Below, in pieces: positions 12,131 to 22,860 of a stretch of DNA of 64,000 nt. The DNA comes from Gonatopus flavifemur. Taxonomy: Eukaryota; Arthropoda; Insecta; Hymenoptera; Dryinidae. The stretch covers positions 5,828,001 to 5,892,000 of the forward strand of contig JAFFJZ010000010.1 of NCBI GenBank assembly GCA_018340375.1, in the 5' to 3' direction. The position numbers and the translations under genes are program-made. Positions within the stretch are counted from its first letter, which is position 1, and the number at the start of each line of letters is the position of its first letter. The notes beneath the pieces were generated by a model that worked only from the letters and a program-made list of their open reading frames with translations, was not told where the DNA came from and ran no database searches.

Positions 12131-13914
12131 CTATTTGTTATTTTAATTCCTTCAGAATGGGTACACGACGACATATGCGATGGAAAATAATTCATGATTT
12201 ATTACTGAAGTAGAAATATGGATGGAAGGTTAATAATTGTATAAATCAAAGTGAGAAGATTGGTTCTGAATGGAATACGAAATTGAAGAAGAATAAATAA
12301 GAAAGAAAGTGTATTTATGTAGATTGATAGCAAGGAGGCTGAACGTATGTTGAGACGTATGTTGTGGGAAGTCGTTGGAACATGAATTATATTTTTCATA
12401 CTATGTATTTGCTTTCGACAGATTTTCTTCTGCCGGGAGGAAATTCAGGAGAGTCACTTGAGTTTCCACATGGGTTATTCATTGCTTTGAACTGGATTTT
12501 GCTTGAGGTAAATCAAACAGTTTTTGGCGAGAATTATGAGATTTTCCTCACAGAATTTGAATTTACTAGTAAAATCATAACTCTTATGGAGAAATATAAA
12601 TAACTGTCCGACTAGAAATCCTCTCTATCGCTTTTTAGGGTGTGATTATGTAATCCAATTGGAGTTCCATTGTATCAGAACATCAGAACTTGGCCAGGCC
12701 CTCACATATCCATCTTAAATAAACGTGGTCTCTCATAAAACGATGCCTGATCGGGTAAAAGAATCTGCATCTCATCGCTTTCTCGGTAGACACTGCGACA
12801 AGTTGGTTGGATCGCGTTCTTATCGGGGCCTGATAGAGTTGTCACAGATAATAAATTGACACCAGGGGATATAATTAGGGCCACATCGAACCCTCTCATA
12901 TATCCCTGTCGTGGAATAGTCAGATTCTACCTTGCGAATTTTTGAATTTATTAGGACTTCTTCTGATCGGTTTGACTCATCAGGCTCTGATCATCTCCAC
13001 CTGATCGATTCCTTATCATGCCTCTGTGTCACACATGTTTGACAATGGCCCTAATACTTTTTCTTGTCAGGTGTGAATTCAGTGGAATATTCCCAAAATT
13101 TCAAAAAATGTATTTTTAGAGCTCATACATGTGATTCCATATTGTGCATGAACATCTGTATAAAGATTTCAGGATTTGTTTATTATTGAACAGTCATCGG
13201 GATTCTGGTATCATTCGGGTTATTCCAAAAACTGAAAGTTGAAATTTTCGTGTCACGATTCACTTATTCATTCGAAAGGAAACTAAAGAATGCAGATGAA
13301 TAAAATGTGTCAGTTTCACTGAGCGTGCGTTCATTCCCAAGGGGTCAACAAGCCGGGATGAGGTTTCTGGATTATACAATGATCCGAGTCTTTGATAGAA
13401 ACGTATATGGCAAGAAAATGTATGACGCATTCGGCATTAAGGAAGTACGTGAGTACAGAGCGCACGATTCTTCTGGGTGCGTTTTAGGTTTAACTCATGC
13501 TCGGTGCGGTGCGTTTTGTGTGTCGGATCATCCGAGACCTTGTCTTCCTTTCTGCACATTCTCATGCATTATATCTCATGCTCCAGAAGAATATTTTATC
13601 TCTTGATAAACGCACGGGAGCATCGCATTCCACAAACATGTAAAGTTGTAAGGAGTAATTACAAGAATGCTGAATCTCCAAGATTAACAAACGATACTGC
13701 AAGGGAAAAAATGATTTTTCGTACACAATGAAGAACCACATTTCAATCTCATGCGCAAGAGAAAAAAGGGGCAAATAGATTCTCAGTGGAGGCTCACTAC
13801 CGATTAGACTTTAGTACGGTCAGTGAGGTCACCGCAGCTCGATACATGATGTGTATAGTCCCCTTACAAGCCTGCTGCAAAGCTACAATGATGGGCGCAT
13901 AAATAAAGTGGAAA
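12131..13914. other. Unique block, no supported gene
   Basis: Short frames at 12364-12603 (79 codons) and 13307-13606 (99 codons, +) are unrecognised and lack exon signals that I trust. No repeat boundaries. Confidence 0.35.
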
Positions 13915-13994
13915 ATGGACGACAGCGACAAAGCTGGCGCTGATTTCGCTAGTAAAGCGGCGTTGGCGAACAGTGAACACGCGAGTGCGAGCGA
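13915..13994 (+). CDS. Candidate first coding exon (26 codons plus 2 nt)
   Basis: The sequence AAAATGG gives a good start context, and the frame runs MDDSDKAGADFASKAALANS and onwards for 26 codons. At 13995 lies a strong 5' splice site (GCGA then GTAAGAG). Codons are GC- and CpG-rich (GCG, GCT, GAC) against AT-rich surroundings, and the peptide is acidic and alanine/serine-rich with no cysteine. Without splicing the frame stops one codon later. No known domain is recognised. It could equally be a chance frame in a GC-rich patch. Confidence 0.25.
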
Positions 13995-15350
13995 GTAAGA
14001 GTTGCGGCCTCTCGACAAACGGCCTACCGAGATGGATTTATGCCAGCGTCATTAGGGATTAATTATACGCCTTGTCAGACAGCTGATGCCGTTCTAGCGA
14101 CCAGCGTGATGCGATGGCCCCGCACTCAAAGCGTACTCTGTTCCCTATAAAGACGAGGGGAAAGAAAAGAAGAAGGAGAAAAGAGGAAAAGAGTGGCTCC
14201 GTTCGAATGGTGCGTGCCTTAGCGGCTTCGTCCCATGATTTACACCTCGGCTAAATCGCGCACTGCACCTCATTGCATCGCGTCGTTGCACCTCACTGTA
14301 CTAAAGTACCTTGTTGAAGTCCAGCAACAACACCAGCGGACATCGACAACTTCTTGCTCGATCGGGATGATCAATGTTCAATTCCTTTGCCTCTATTATA
14401 CTATGCGCTATATGACTACACTGTGGATGATAACATGACAGCTTCATGGTGATCATAATTTTGAAGATACGTACCAAGCACATTGCTCAACATCCATTCA
14501 CCGGGTAATCTTTCTTTTGAAAGGAACATGAACTAGAATATATCAATAAAGCTCCCTGTGTGAGGGATTTCTACCTTTCATACCACCGATGAATTCTTCA
14601 TTCAGTCTCATCTGATAATTTATACAAAATGATTAATATTCTCGTGAATGTGAGTCTCTCGCGATGATTTCTATTCTTTCTATCGCATGGACGATTCAAT
14701 CCTCAATTCCGGAGCATGTAATTCCAAAGGAGAGAATTATTTTGCGATGTGGAACAATAAAAAGAGTGTTTTAGAAACATCAATTACACGAGTGAAATCG
14801 CGGAATCAGAAACATAACAACATGCCATGGCCGGCATTGAGGTGAACAATCGTTTCGGTGTACAGATGTTAATGAACTAACTACACCACGTTACTATACT
14901 GACGCTGCTACATTACTAATCTTATAATGATATAATGAGTTATCCGTTTTTTATTGTACACTGAGTTTATTTAACGTAGAGGAACAAGACGACTGAGATG
15001 CGAACAAGGCAATTTACCAACGCAATTTGCAATTTGCCTCTGTACGCATCTAATTTAAACTGCGGGTTTTGGCAATCTTCTCAGTTCTCATGGATGCGAC
15101 AATAATTCGGTGAGACTCTTCGAGTTCTTGTTCCTACGCGACCGACAATGATGAACAGTGCAACTCTTGAAAGACCGCAAAACTGGCCCATTATTTCCCG
15201 GACTGTCGCTCGCGGTTCCTTCCACCTATACCTTTTCTTTCTCCAACGTTCGAAATCTTTGGTATCCATCTCTCTCGGTTGGTACATGCACGAGGAAACT
15301 GTATATACAAATAACAGCAACCGCGATCTTGCGTATATAAACATAATGAA
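13995..15350. other. Unique block, no supported gene
   Basis: GC-rich to about 14.3 kb, then AT-rich. A TATAAAG near 14152 has no clear initiator. Frames of 60-87 codons are unrecognised. Confidence 0.35.
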
Positions 15351-15356
15351 ACTTAC

Positions 15357-15368
15357 CGCGAGTACTAC
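15357..15368 (-). other. Candidate 12-nt microexon
   Basis: On the minus strand, a pyrimidine-rich 3' splice site (CTCTCTTCGTTGTTCCTTTAG) is followed by 12 nt, GTAGTACTCGCG, and directly by the consensus 5' splice site GTAAGTTT. This would insert four codons (VVLA in one phase) without changing frame. The same signals could form a recursive-splicing point. No flanking coding exons are visible nearby, so the host gene would need a large intron. Confidence 0.25.
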
Positions 15369-16523
15369 CTAAAGGAACAACGAAGAGAGCGTCTGAAAAC
15401 CGCGGGTAAAGTCGTCTCGTTAACTCCAGCTCGAGTTCTAATCTCTTTCTTTTCTCTTAGTTTCCACTTCCATAACTTATTACATGTACAGACGTTTATG
15501 CGAAGACAGACCGTACACGTTCATGCCTGCGTTGCGTGTGCTTTTCTGCGAATCATCGAGGGACATCATGCAGGTTTGAGGGACTTTTAATCTATGCAAT
15601 ATGCAACTCTTCTTCTCTCGAGCTTATCAACTTTTCCCACATCATTTTTTCCACACGAAATTGATTTTCTTTCACAATTTAATACACAATTATGTTTTAG
15701 TTGGGAAATAAGTTTGCCATGAGATTCTCTCATTGATTTATAAACTGAAATATCTATCCCAAAACGAGCCCTGTGCGTACCGAGAGCGAAACCGTAATAA
15801 ATTGCGAGTCTAGTTTTCTTGCATCCATTATTGGTGGAATAACTCGTTTACTTGTATAAGCGAGGATGAGGGTTACGGGATGACGAGTTATGGAGCAGAG
15901 GGAGAGAACAAAAAAAAAAGGAACGAGAGGCGAAAGAGAAGGAGTCGAAGGAGTCTTGGCGTGAGAGTTACGAGTGACCCCATAAATCGTTCACGGGTCA
16001 CCGGGTAATTGGCGGGGCCCTAATTCTCGCACCCAATCAATGTGCGGTGGGTCTGATGTATGATGACGTCATGCGTTATTGACGATTTACACAGGAAAAT
16101 TAGGGATTCGAATTTCGAGGGTATGATTGGTCACACTTAACACTTTCGATATTCTTTGGGAGCGAGTTCCGGGATCGAAGTCAGTTTAATGTCAATAATC
16201 TGCGCTATCATTTTTCGTTTCGAATTGAACTTTTGCGATCAGTTCCCAGACGAGGTATCTATTGAAGAAGAAAAAAAAAACAACAACTGTTGTTCATTGA
16301 ATACAGACAAACGCGATTAATTCTCATAAATTCCTCTGACGAGCAAAATCAATTCCATTCCCAAAGTATATTTGCAAAGGTGATACGAGGAATGCAGACG
16401 GCGAATTCCGCCCACGTTGAGTGTCTATCCATCAGGTTCGTTCATTGGGCCGTTCGGTATTAGGTCCGATTGTTCTCAAGATTCACATAATAATCTATAG
16501 CTGGACTGGTTTGTATTCTCGTG

Positions 16524-16539
16524 ATGTCGACTGGTAAGT
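16524..16539 (+). other. ATG followed by strong splice donor
   Basis: ATGTCGACTG is followed by GTAAGTAAG, a near-ideal insect donor at 16534. This could be a first exon whose coding part is only MST plus one base. There is no supporting downstream acceptor. Confidence 0.15.
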
Positions 16540-16754
16540 AAGTACTCTCTTTAGCCCAACCTTCAGCCTGGATACTCGGCATAGTTCGCCTACAGGTCCT
16601 TTACTTTCATGCTCTTACTTTTCCCTTCACAGAGAGAAGATCTCTTAAAAAGAAAAATAAAAAACAATGAGAAAAGTTTTCTGTAACCATACACGTATAC
16701 GCACGTACACACTTTCCGTTCTTCTGTCTTTGTTCCATCTGATCTCATCTTGCT

Positions 16755-16860
16755 TCTTGTTTTCTACTTCTACTCCTCCTCTTCTTCTTCTTATTCTTCT
16801 TCATCTTCCTCTTTGTCTCTTCTTCTTCTTCTTCCTCTTCTCCTTCTCGTTGTTTTTTTT
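16755..16860. repeat. (TTC/TCC)n pyrimidine tract
   Basis: Imperfect CTT/TTC run on the + strand, low complexity. Confidence 0.8.
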
Positions 16861-18579
16861 GCTTTTGTTGTATGGTTCTCTCCTCACACAATTCGCATGT
16901 GACGCATCGCCTGAGACACTGAGCCACGCTGAGAAACGCGCCCACGCATTGCGAAGCTGCGCTGCACTGCGATCCTTAGCCTGCAGACTACACCTGCTGT
17001 CTCTTCTTCCTCTTTGACCTTCTTCTTTTCTCTCCCGAGCAATCGTGGAGAATTATTTCTTCGAACATGTACGGTGAGCGAGCATCAACTTGTTCACTTA
17101 TTCTTGCGATTCTTGGTTTGCCAATTTTATCTAGATTCAGAATTTCCATTCGAGCACATCGAACGGGAGAATCGAAAAAGTAGGCGCAGTAGAAAATCGC
17201 TGCAGAAAAATTGTGCGTTCTTTTATTGGAATCGACGTCATAAAAATTTACCTATGAATTGGTGATGTTATCGAAAGGTGAATGAGCATTGAAATCGTCG
17301 CATTTGCATACTCACGGGTTTACAGACATGTCCAGTACGCGAAATGATTCGTACAAATCATTTGTTGGCATTGGTAACGCGTGAGCTCGTGGAGAAGAAA
17401 GAAGGGGCTATAAAACATTCTTACAGCAACAACCGAAAAAGGAGGGAGGAAGAGGTGCTTACACAAATCATCGCTGTCATGTTATTTATGGCCATATTAC
17501 CAAGACAATTGGTCGGATTGTCCTTCAGCGTGTGCGTTACAAGAATATCGGATTGGTGTGCCTCCTTCAAGCACAGCCGGGAAACGCCGGTATGGGTGAT
17601 CCATGTTGGGTGCAGGTGCACCCAACATGAATCAAACTCATTCCTTTGAAGCTGTCACGCCTTTTTACAGGGAAAAATAAAACTTGCGATTCTCTAGTGC
17701 CAAGAAATGAATCGGAACTTGTTTCCTATAAAATTACGCGAGCAATAAATTCTTCGCAAGTTATTCGTAGGGATGTCAAATCGGTTATAAACGAAACTGA
17801 AGAATCAGTTTTTAGGGCAGTTTTTCAAATGACTTACGAAGCGATTATTCAAATTCGAAAAGTTTCAGGTGTCGTGAATCTTAGATCTGCTCACGTAACA
17901 TCCTGGGAATCCCACAATATCTTGAAGTTGTTTGCATATTATACTGAATATGCATAGTCGTGAGATCAACTGTGTTTTAAAGATTCGAAAATTGCCAGGA
18001 TGAAGAAGACTATTGAGCTGCCGTAAGGCTCATCAAGCCGAGAGAAACTTAGGCTGCCAAGCATGATGCATTTGAAATGTTGAAAATTGACAGTTGAGAG
18101 GAGAGCTCTGTCTTGACTTTTTCTTCGTTGAAATTTTGAGAAAGTCGACTTTGTTGGCTCAAAGTATGCTTTAGGGTCATGAAAATAATGCGGCGTACTG
18201 AAATTTATTGCTTTTACACTGCTTTCACTTATCGAAATAATAAGAGGATCTATTATTCACAGAGCAGAAGGTCTTTCCGAGTTCCTCAGGCCAAGTTGTT
18301 CAGCCAATTCCGGGACATGAATTTTAAAAATAATGGTACCTATTTTTTAATGTCCATAACCTTGCGAAGAATGATCCCATTCAATTTTATGTATAATCGA
18401 TCGAATTTGGAAATTTTAAAAATAGTACGATAATAAATGACAACTTCTCTGAATATTGTTAATAAACAGACTCAATGAGTAATTAATAATCTTGAACGCT
18501 TGTTGACAATGAGCACGTATACAGAATGATTAAAAATTAATTTACCCTTTTCACGACCATAAGATAATGGCTGTTCATA

Positions 18580-19017
18580 GAGGAGGAGAATGGAAATTTT
18601 CCTAATCTACACCTCACCAAATAGGATAAATTTCCCATGTGGGAATAGCCAGAGTTGACGAATGGCGCGATACTGGCAAAGTTGTATTTGCCAGACTTCG
18701 GCAGGAACAACTGTGTCCATTCAGAATCATTACCTTTCTTCAAACTTCACTACTGTCGCCAAATGTTTGCCAGATTTCAGACAGTACTGGCTTGCGCAGT
18801 CAGACGATTTTCAGCCAGTATCGAATTAATAATATTCGGAGAATACCCAGACCATACAGAAGAGGAACCGTGCCACTACCGAATCAGAGTTGGTTGGATA
18901 GTTAGTTCTAATACGGAATAGATAGTGGATAGGAATTTCACTGATCTTTCCAATAACACGGTTATTTTGACAAGACAATACTGCACCAGTACCGAGCGAG
19001 AGTTAGTATTAGCATTC
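18580..19017. repeat. Diverged CCAGTACTGG-type repeat sequence
   Basis: Repeated words TACTGGC, GCCAG and CAGTACTG occur, with CCCATGTGGGAATAG also found inverted near 20660. This suggests it is one flank of a roughly 2-kb composite repeat ending near 20700. Confidence 0.35.
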
Positions 19018-19933
19018 AATATGTTCCATAGACGACAATGTGCCAGTATTGATTAGACTCTGCCTGATTACGAAATCGGTAGTTGACTGGCGTTAAAATC
19101 ACGATTTTAGCAACTTGGCTGTTGTAATGGGCCGATGTCTTGCCACACGGAAAAAAATGCCCAAGTAAGAATGACATGAAAAGTGAGATAACGATTACAG
19201 TGTGGATCCCATGCAAAATTTACTACACAGTCCTGTTGGGTTTGCATTGTCATCATAGTTACTTCACAGCAACACTGCTCCCATTTCCTACGATAACAAT
19301 GTAAATATAACATCGGTTCCAATGTAAATTTTACTCCAATTTTATTCATGTGAGCAGTTATGTTAAATTAACAACAACCAATGTAGAACTCACATGAGAC
19401 AGCAATATGCCAGTATTGATAGGACTGTGATTTTCTACAGAATCGGTGGTCGAATGGCATTAAAATCACGATCTTACACCGAAGGGAAAAACTTGTAAAA
19501 TTTACATCATTGAATCAATATATGGATGATTGAGGATTTAGTGCAAGCGACCACAATTTTAGTTGATTTTACAACAACGCATGTGAAATATAACACAGCT
19601 GAAGTGCATCCTACTTTCCCTGCGGTGAAATTAACTAAAATTGTAGTAGCTCGCACTACATTTTTAAATCATCCACATATTCACTCAACAAGAGATAAAT
19701 TTGACAACTTTTCTTCCCCGGTGTAGTAACTCGGCTTTTGTAGTGAGCCGAAGTTGCGCCAACATTAGGCCACAGTTGGTATCATCATTCAATATGTTCG
19801 AGAGACGACGATGTGCCAGTATTGGAAGGACTTTATTCCTCTATGGAATCTATGGTAAATTGTATGACTTCAACAATCTTATTACACTGAATGGCAATTT
19901 GAGTGATTCGTCGTCAACTCAGAGATCGGCTGA
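19018..19933 (+). repeat. Three diverged direct copies of a repeat unit
   Basis: Related units start near 19018, 19386 and 19791, each with a GACGACRATGTGCCAGTATTG-like block. The first two continue into AAATCGGTAGTTGACTGGCG or its relative and then ATTAAAATCACGAT. The second unit is interrupted by the hairpin element at 19475-19725. A CACGGAAAAAAATG word lies at 19144. Confidence 0.6.
19475..19725. mobile_element. Hairpin TA element inserted in a repeat unit
   Basis: The arms are inverted over about 110 bp: TACACCGAAGGGAAAAACTT on the left and, inverted on the right, TACACCGGGGAAGAAAAGTT. Both later include ACAATTTTAGTTRATTT. The uninterrupted relative at 19100-19120 reads GATTTTAGCAAC where this copy reads GATCTTA, element, GTAAC, so the element duplicated TA. 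Noncoding. Confidence 0.85.
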
Positions 19934-20263
19934 TCCCAACCAGAAATTTACAACAGGCGCAGTACTGCACCAGTACTAGCCAAGACTGGCAGGGTACTGG
20001 CATTTGTCTGGAATGATAACGCTTTTCAGTACTGGGGATTGAGTACTGATGCCATTATTCGCAATCAGTGCAGGGCCAGTACTGGGTCAGTACCTGGCCG
20101 GTATTGAGTTCTCAGTACTGGTTTATCAGTACAGCCATATTATTGTGTTTTTATGTATCCAGTACTGATCCCGTACGTGTTGACCAAGTGTTGGAGACCC
20201 AATACTAGCACTGTACTGCACTTGTTGTCAACATTGGAATATTACGGATTTTTCTGATTGGGA
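19934..20263. mobile_element. CCAGTACTGG palindromic-word element, copy 1
   Basis: The ends are TCCCAACCAGAAA and inverted TCCCAATCAGAAA. The interior has about a dozen CAGTACTG/CCAGTACTGG words. A second full copy in the opposite orientation lies at 36592-36916, with the same order of words and the shared stretch GATCCCGTACGTGTTGACCA. Noncoding. Confidence 0.8.
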
Positions 20264-20340
20264 TGTGATAGAGACTAGGTTTCTCACTCGCAGGACCTGG
20301 GTTCAATCCTCACTCAGTGAACTTTCAAGGAATCAAACTT
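20264..20340 (+). repeat. tRNA-like B-box sequence
   Basis: CCTGGGTTCAATCCTCACTC contains an intact pol III B box (GGTTCAATCC at 20300). The upstream half does not give a clean A box, so it is a tRNA-derived fragment or SINE remnant and not a tRNA gene. Confidence 0.35.
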
Positions 20341-21120
20341 CGGTTACCGGTACTGTGCCAGTACTGAGTCGGATTTGAATTTCTACATAGGATGTCATCA
20401 TTTCGAATCCTTGTCGTTTTTCATCCAGCTCTGGCAAAACAACTGATCCTGTTGCAAGCCAGTTTCACCATAGTTGGCTCGCATTGAAAATCGATACCAA
20501 TTCGGTGGTAAATGTTCCTCTGGCCCTTATGTGGAATGATGTTATCATTTCGGCTTTTTTCCAGTACTGTGAATTCAACTGGCCCAATACTGGCAGCTAT
20601 AGATTTGCCAGTACTGGCAACTCTAGCAACAGTACTCAGCCAGTAGCGGCGCGTATTTCCATTCCCACATGGGCTGTTGCATTAGAATTTTTAGCTTCTA
20701 CATTTCATCAGATACAGGACGGTACGTATTTGGGGCTGTCGTCCTGAAAAGAGGTTTCACCCTCAACTTTCCAAGGTGAATAGAAAAGATTTTTACTGTC
20801 ATATATTGTCACCGAAATTGAAAAGTGCAAGGATATTTGAATCAATCCTTGTAGGTGCTTTTGAGAAGGAAATTTTATATTAGGATTTTACTAAAAAAAT
20901 ATGAATAAAATGATCATTCTCAAAACTTGATGAATTTATCATAGTGCATACTGGGACCTTTTTCTTTGAGATAAACCACAATGGAAAGACCTTTACCGAA
21001 TACACTTTTCATGAAAAATTTCGAAATTCATGTCACAAATATGTGCCAGTGGTCCTGAAAGGGTTAAAAAAAGAACACAATGACACCAACCCCAGCAACG
21101 CCATTCATGGAACTGCCTAG
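20341..21120. repeat. CAGTACTG-rich flank, then plain sequence
   Basis: Scattered CCAGTACTG words occur to about 20645, followed by unremarkable AT-rich DNA up to the hAT-type target site. No gene. Confidence 0.35.
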
Positions 21121-21128
21121 GCCCTAAC

Positions 21129-21890
21129 CAGGCCCGGATCTGGAGCATTCTCGTGGGGGTACGAAGATGGAATTTGCTGCCCCCCCACCCTTCGTCTCTT
21201 CAGAATAATAGGAAATTTGATGAAACCCAAAACATTACTATTTTATGATGTTCAAAATGTGTGATATAGAGATAGGCGATTTAAAGGAAGAAACCGATTT
21301 GTTCATCAGAATCATAGAACTATAAATTAAAAAAAAAATTGATTTTCAGAAACAATATTCCTTGAAAATGAAAAAAACTCACACTTTTGAAATTTTTCAT
21401 TCTCTGTCCGACTCAATTGAAGTTCTCAAAAATTGTAACTTTTGGAAATTTTAATTCCATATCACACTTACACGTACACTCAAAATTGATTTCCAATATG
21501 ATTGTTAGAGTATTTCTGGTTACTGCATACACTGTAAAAAAATTTCATGTAGTCCATAATATATCATTGGTAGTATACAGAACATTATGGTGACTTCTCA
21601 CAATGTTATATTGCATAAAATCACCATTTTTGGTGAAATCACATCATAAATCATTGGGGGAAATAACAAATTCCTTATAAAATTCCACAATATATCATTG
21701 GGTCACATATTAACAATGCTATATTGTGTCATTCTCACATAATATTTTTACAGTGAACATAAAACTATAATTATTTTTCACATTGGGTTTGAAATGGAAA
21801 ATTTCGATTAGTACTCGTTGTGCCACCCCCCTGATATTGCCGCCCGCAGCAAGATGTCCTGTTTGCCCCCCCCCCCTTGATCCGGGCCTG
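21129..21890. mobile_element. hAT-type non-autonomous element
   Basis: The ends CAGGCCCGGATC and GATCCGGGCCTG are perfect inverted repeats flanked by an exact 8-bp duplication, GCCCTAAC (21121-21128 and 21891-21898). Eight-base duplications and CAG-type ends are typical of hAT elements. The subterminal regions are rich in C runs. No transposase is present, and a smaller element (21530-21755) is nested in the middle. Confidence 0.9.
21530..21755. mobile_element. CACTGTAAAAA miniature element nested in hAT-type element
   Basis: The ends CACTGTAAAAA and TTTTTACAGTG are perfect inverted repeats. TA lies on the left and AA on the right. The interior repeats AATATATCATTGG-like words. Confidence 0.75.
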
Positions 21891-21999
21891 GCCCTAACGA
21901 GAATCCAGCCGGGGGCTAGAAACACGTGGGTGGCTAGCGGGAATAGAGGAAATTATATTCCAATTTTCAGAACTCGAAAAAAGTAGTCATTTTCAAGAT

Positions 22000-22860
22000 C
22001 ACATGATGACGCCGAGTTTAGAAGGTGTTGGAAGGAGAGAGATTTGTAATAGGAAATTCTTAGAGAAATCAAAATATCCACTCACTTTGAAAAGTAAGAT
22101 TCGAAGTTTGAAACTCAAAAATCATCCAGAAAAACACTATAAATTACTATAAAAAATGAAGATTTTGAGCAACAAATTTTTATTAGGATCATTATTAAGA
22201 AAGGTATGAATGTTGAGACACCTGGTGTATATTAAATTCATATTTCCAAGTAGAACGGATAAGTCATTTCAAAGTCATCAAAAAACATCAAAATTACGTC
22301 AAAATGATACACCTGCAAGCACCAAATTGTGACGTAATTTCATATGAGTTCATCCGGAACACATTTTTATCTTAGAATACGTTGAATATTATATAATTAT
22401 TATCACATTGGAAATATAAAAAATATGAAAATGATGTCATGAAGACACAATTTTGATGGAATTGTTCGTCGATGAAATTTACACGTTTTCTCGATCAAAA
22501 AACTCAACGTCAAAATTGAGTAATTTCTGAAGAAAATTGAGGGTGACTAATATGCGACGCATTTTTGTCAAAATGAAATCAAAATGACGTTTTTTTTCAC
22601 TTATGTGTTCTACTTGGGTTCCCTGGTGGAAATATTTCTCTGAGAATTTCTGAAAATCTCTGAAAATATTCTGAGCATTCCTGAAAAACTCTCAAAATTG
22701 GGACTTCCACGTGGGTTGTGATATAAATACAGCCTTTTCTAGCAATCATCAGCATTTCAATGCATAATTATACATGTGATTTCGAAGATCACAAGTTGCT
22801 GTCACTCGCGTTTTGTGTATCAGTGTATCTTTGGGAAAGGTTTGAGAAGTCTTACGCAAC
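22000..22860. other. AT-rich repeat debris, no gene
   Basis: Includes a CCCTGGTGGAAATATTTCTC end-like sequence at 22620 followed by the degenerate TCTCTGAAAA word array. The 72-codon frame at 22760 is unrecognised. Confidence 0.35.

Larger units (their letters stand above)
15370..18570. other. Unique block with polypyrimidine tract, no supported gene
   Basis: Contains the TTC-rich tract at 16755-16860 and a strong splice donor at 16534. A 103-codon open frame at 17646-17957 looks moderately protein-like but opens with TTG and matches nothing I know. The 116-codon frame at 16667-17017 is mostly translation of the TTC tract. Confidence 0.35.

Noticed and set aside
16667..17017. 116-codon leucine/phenylalanine-rich frame resembling a membrane protein
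   Set aside because: Most of it is translation of a TTC/CTT pyrimidine tract, so the hydrophobicity is an artefact.
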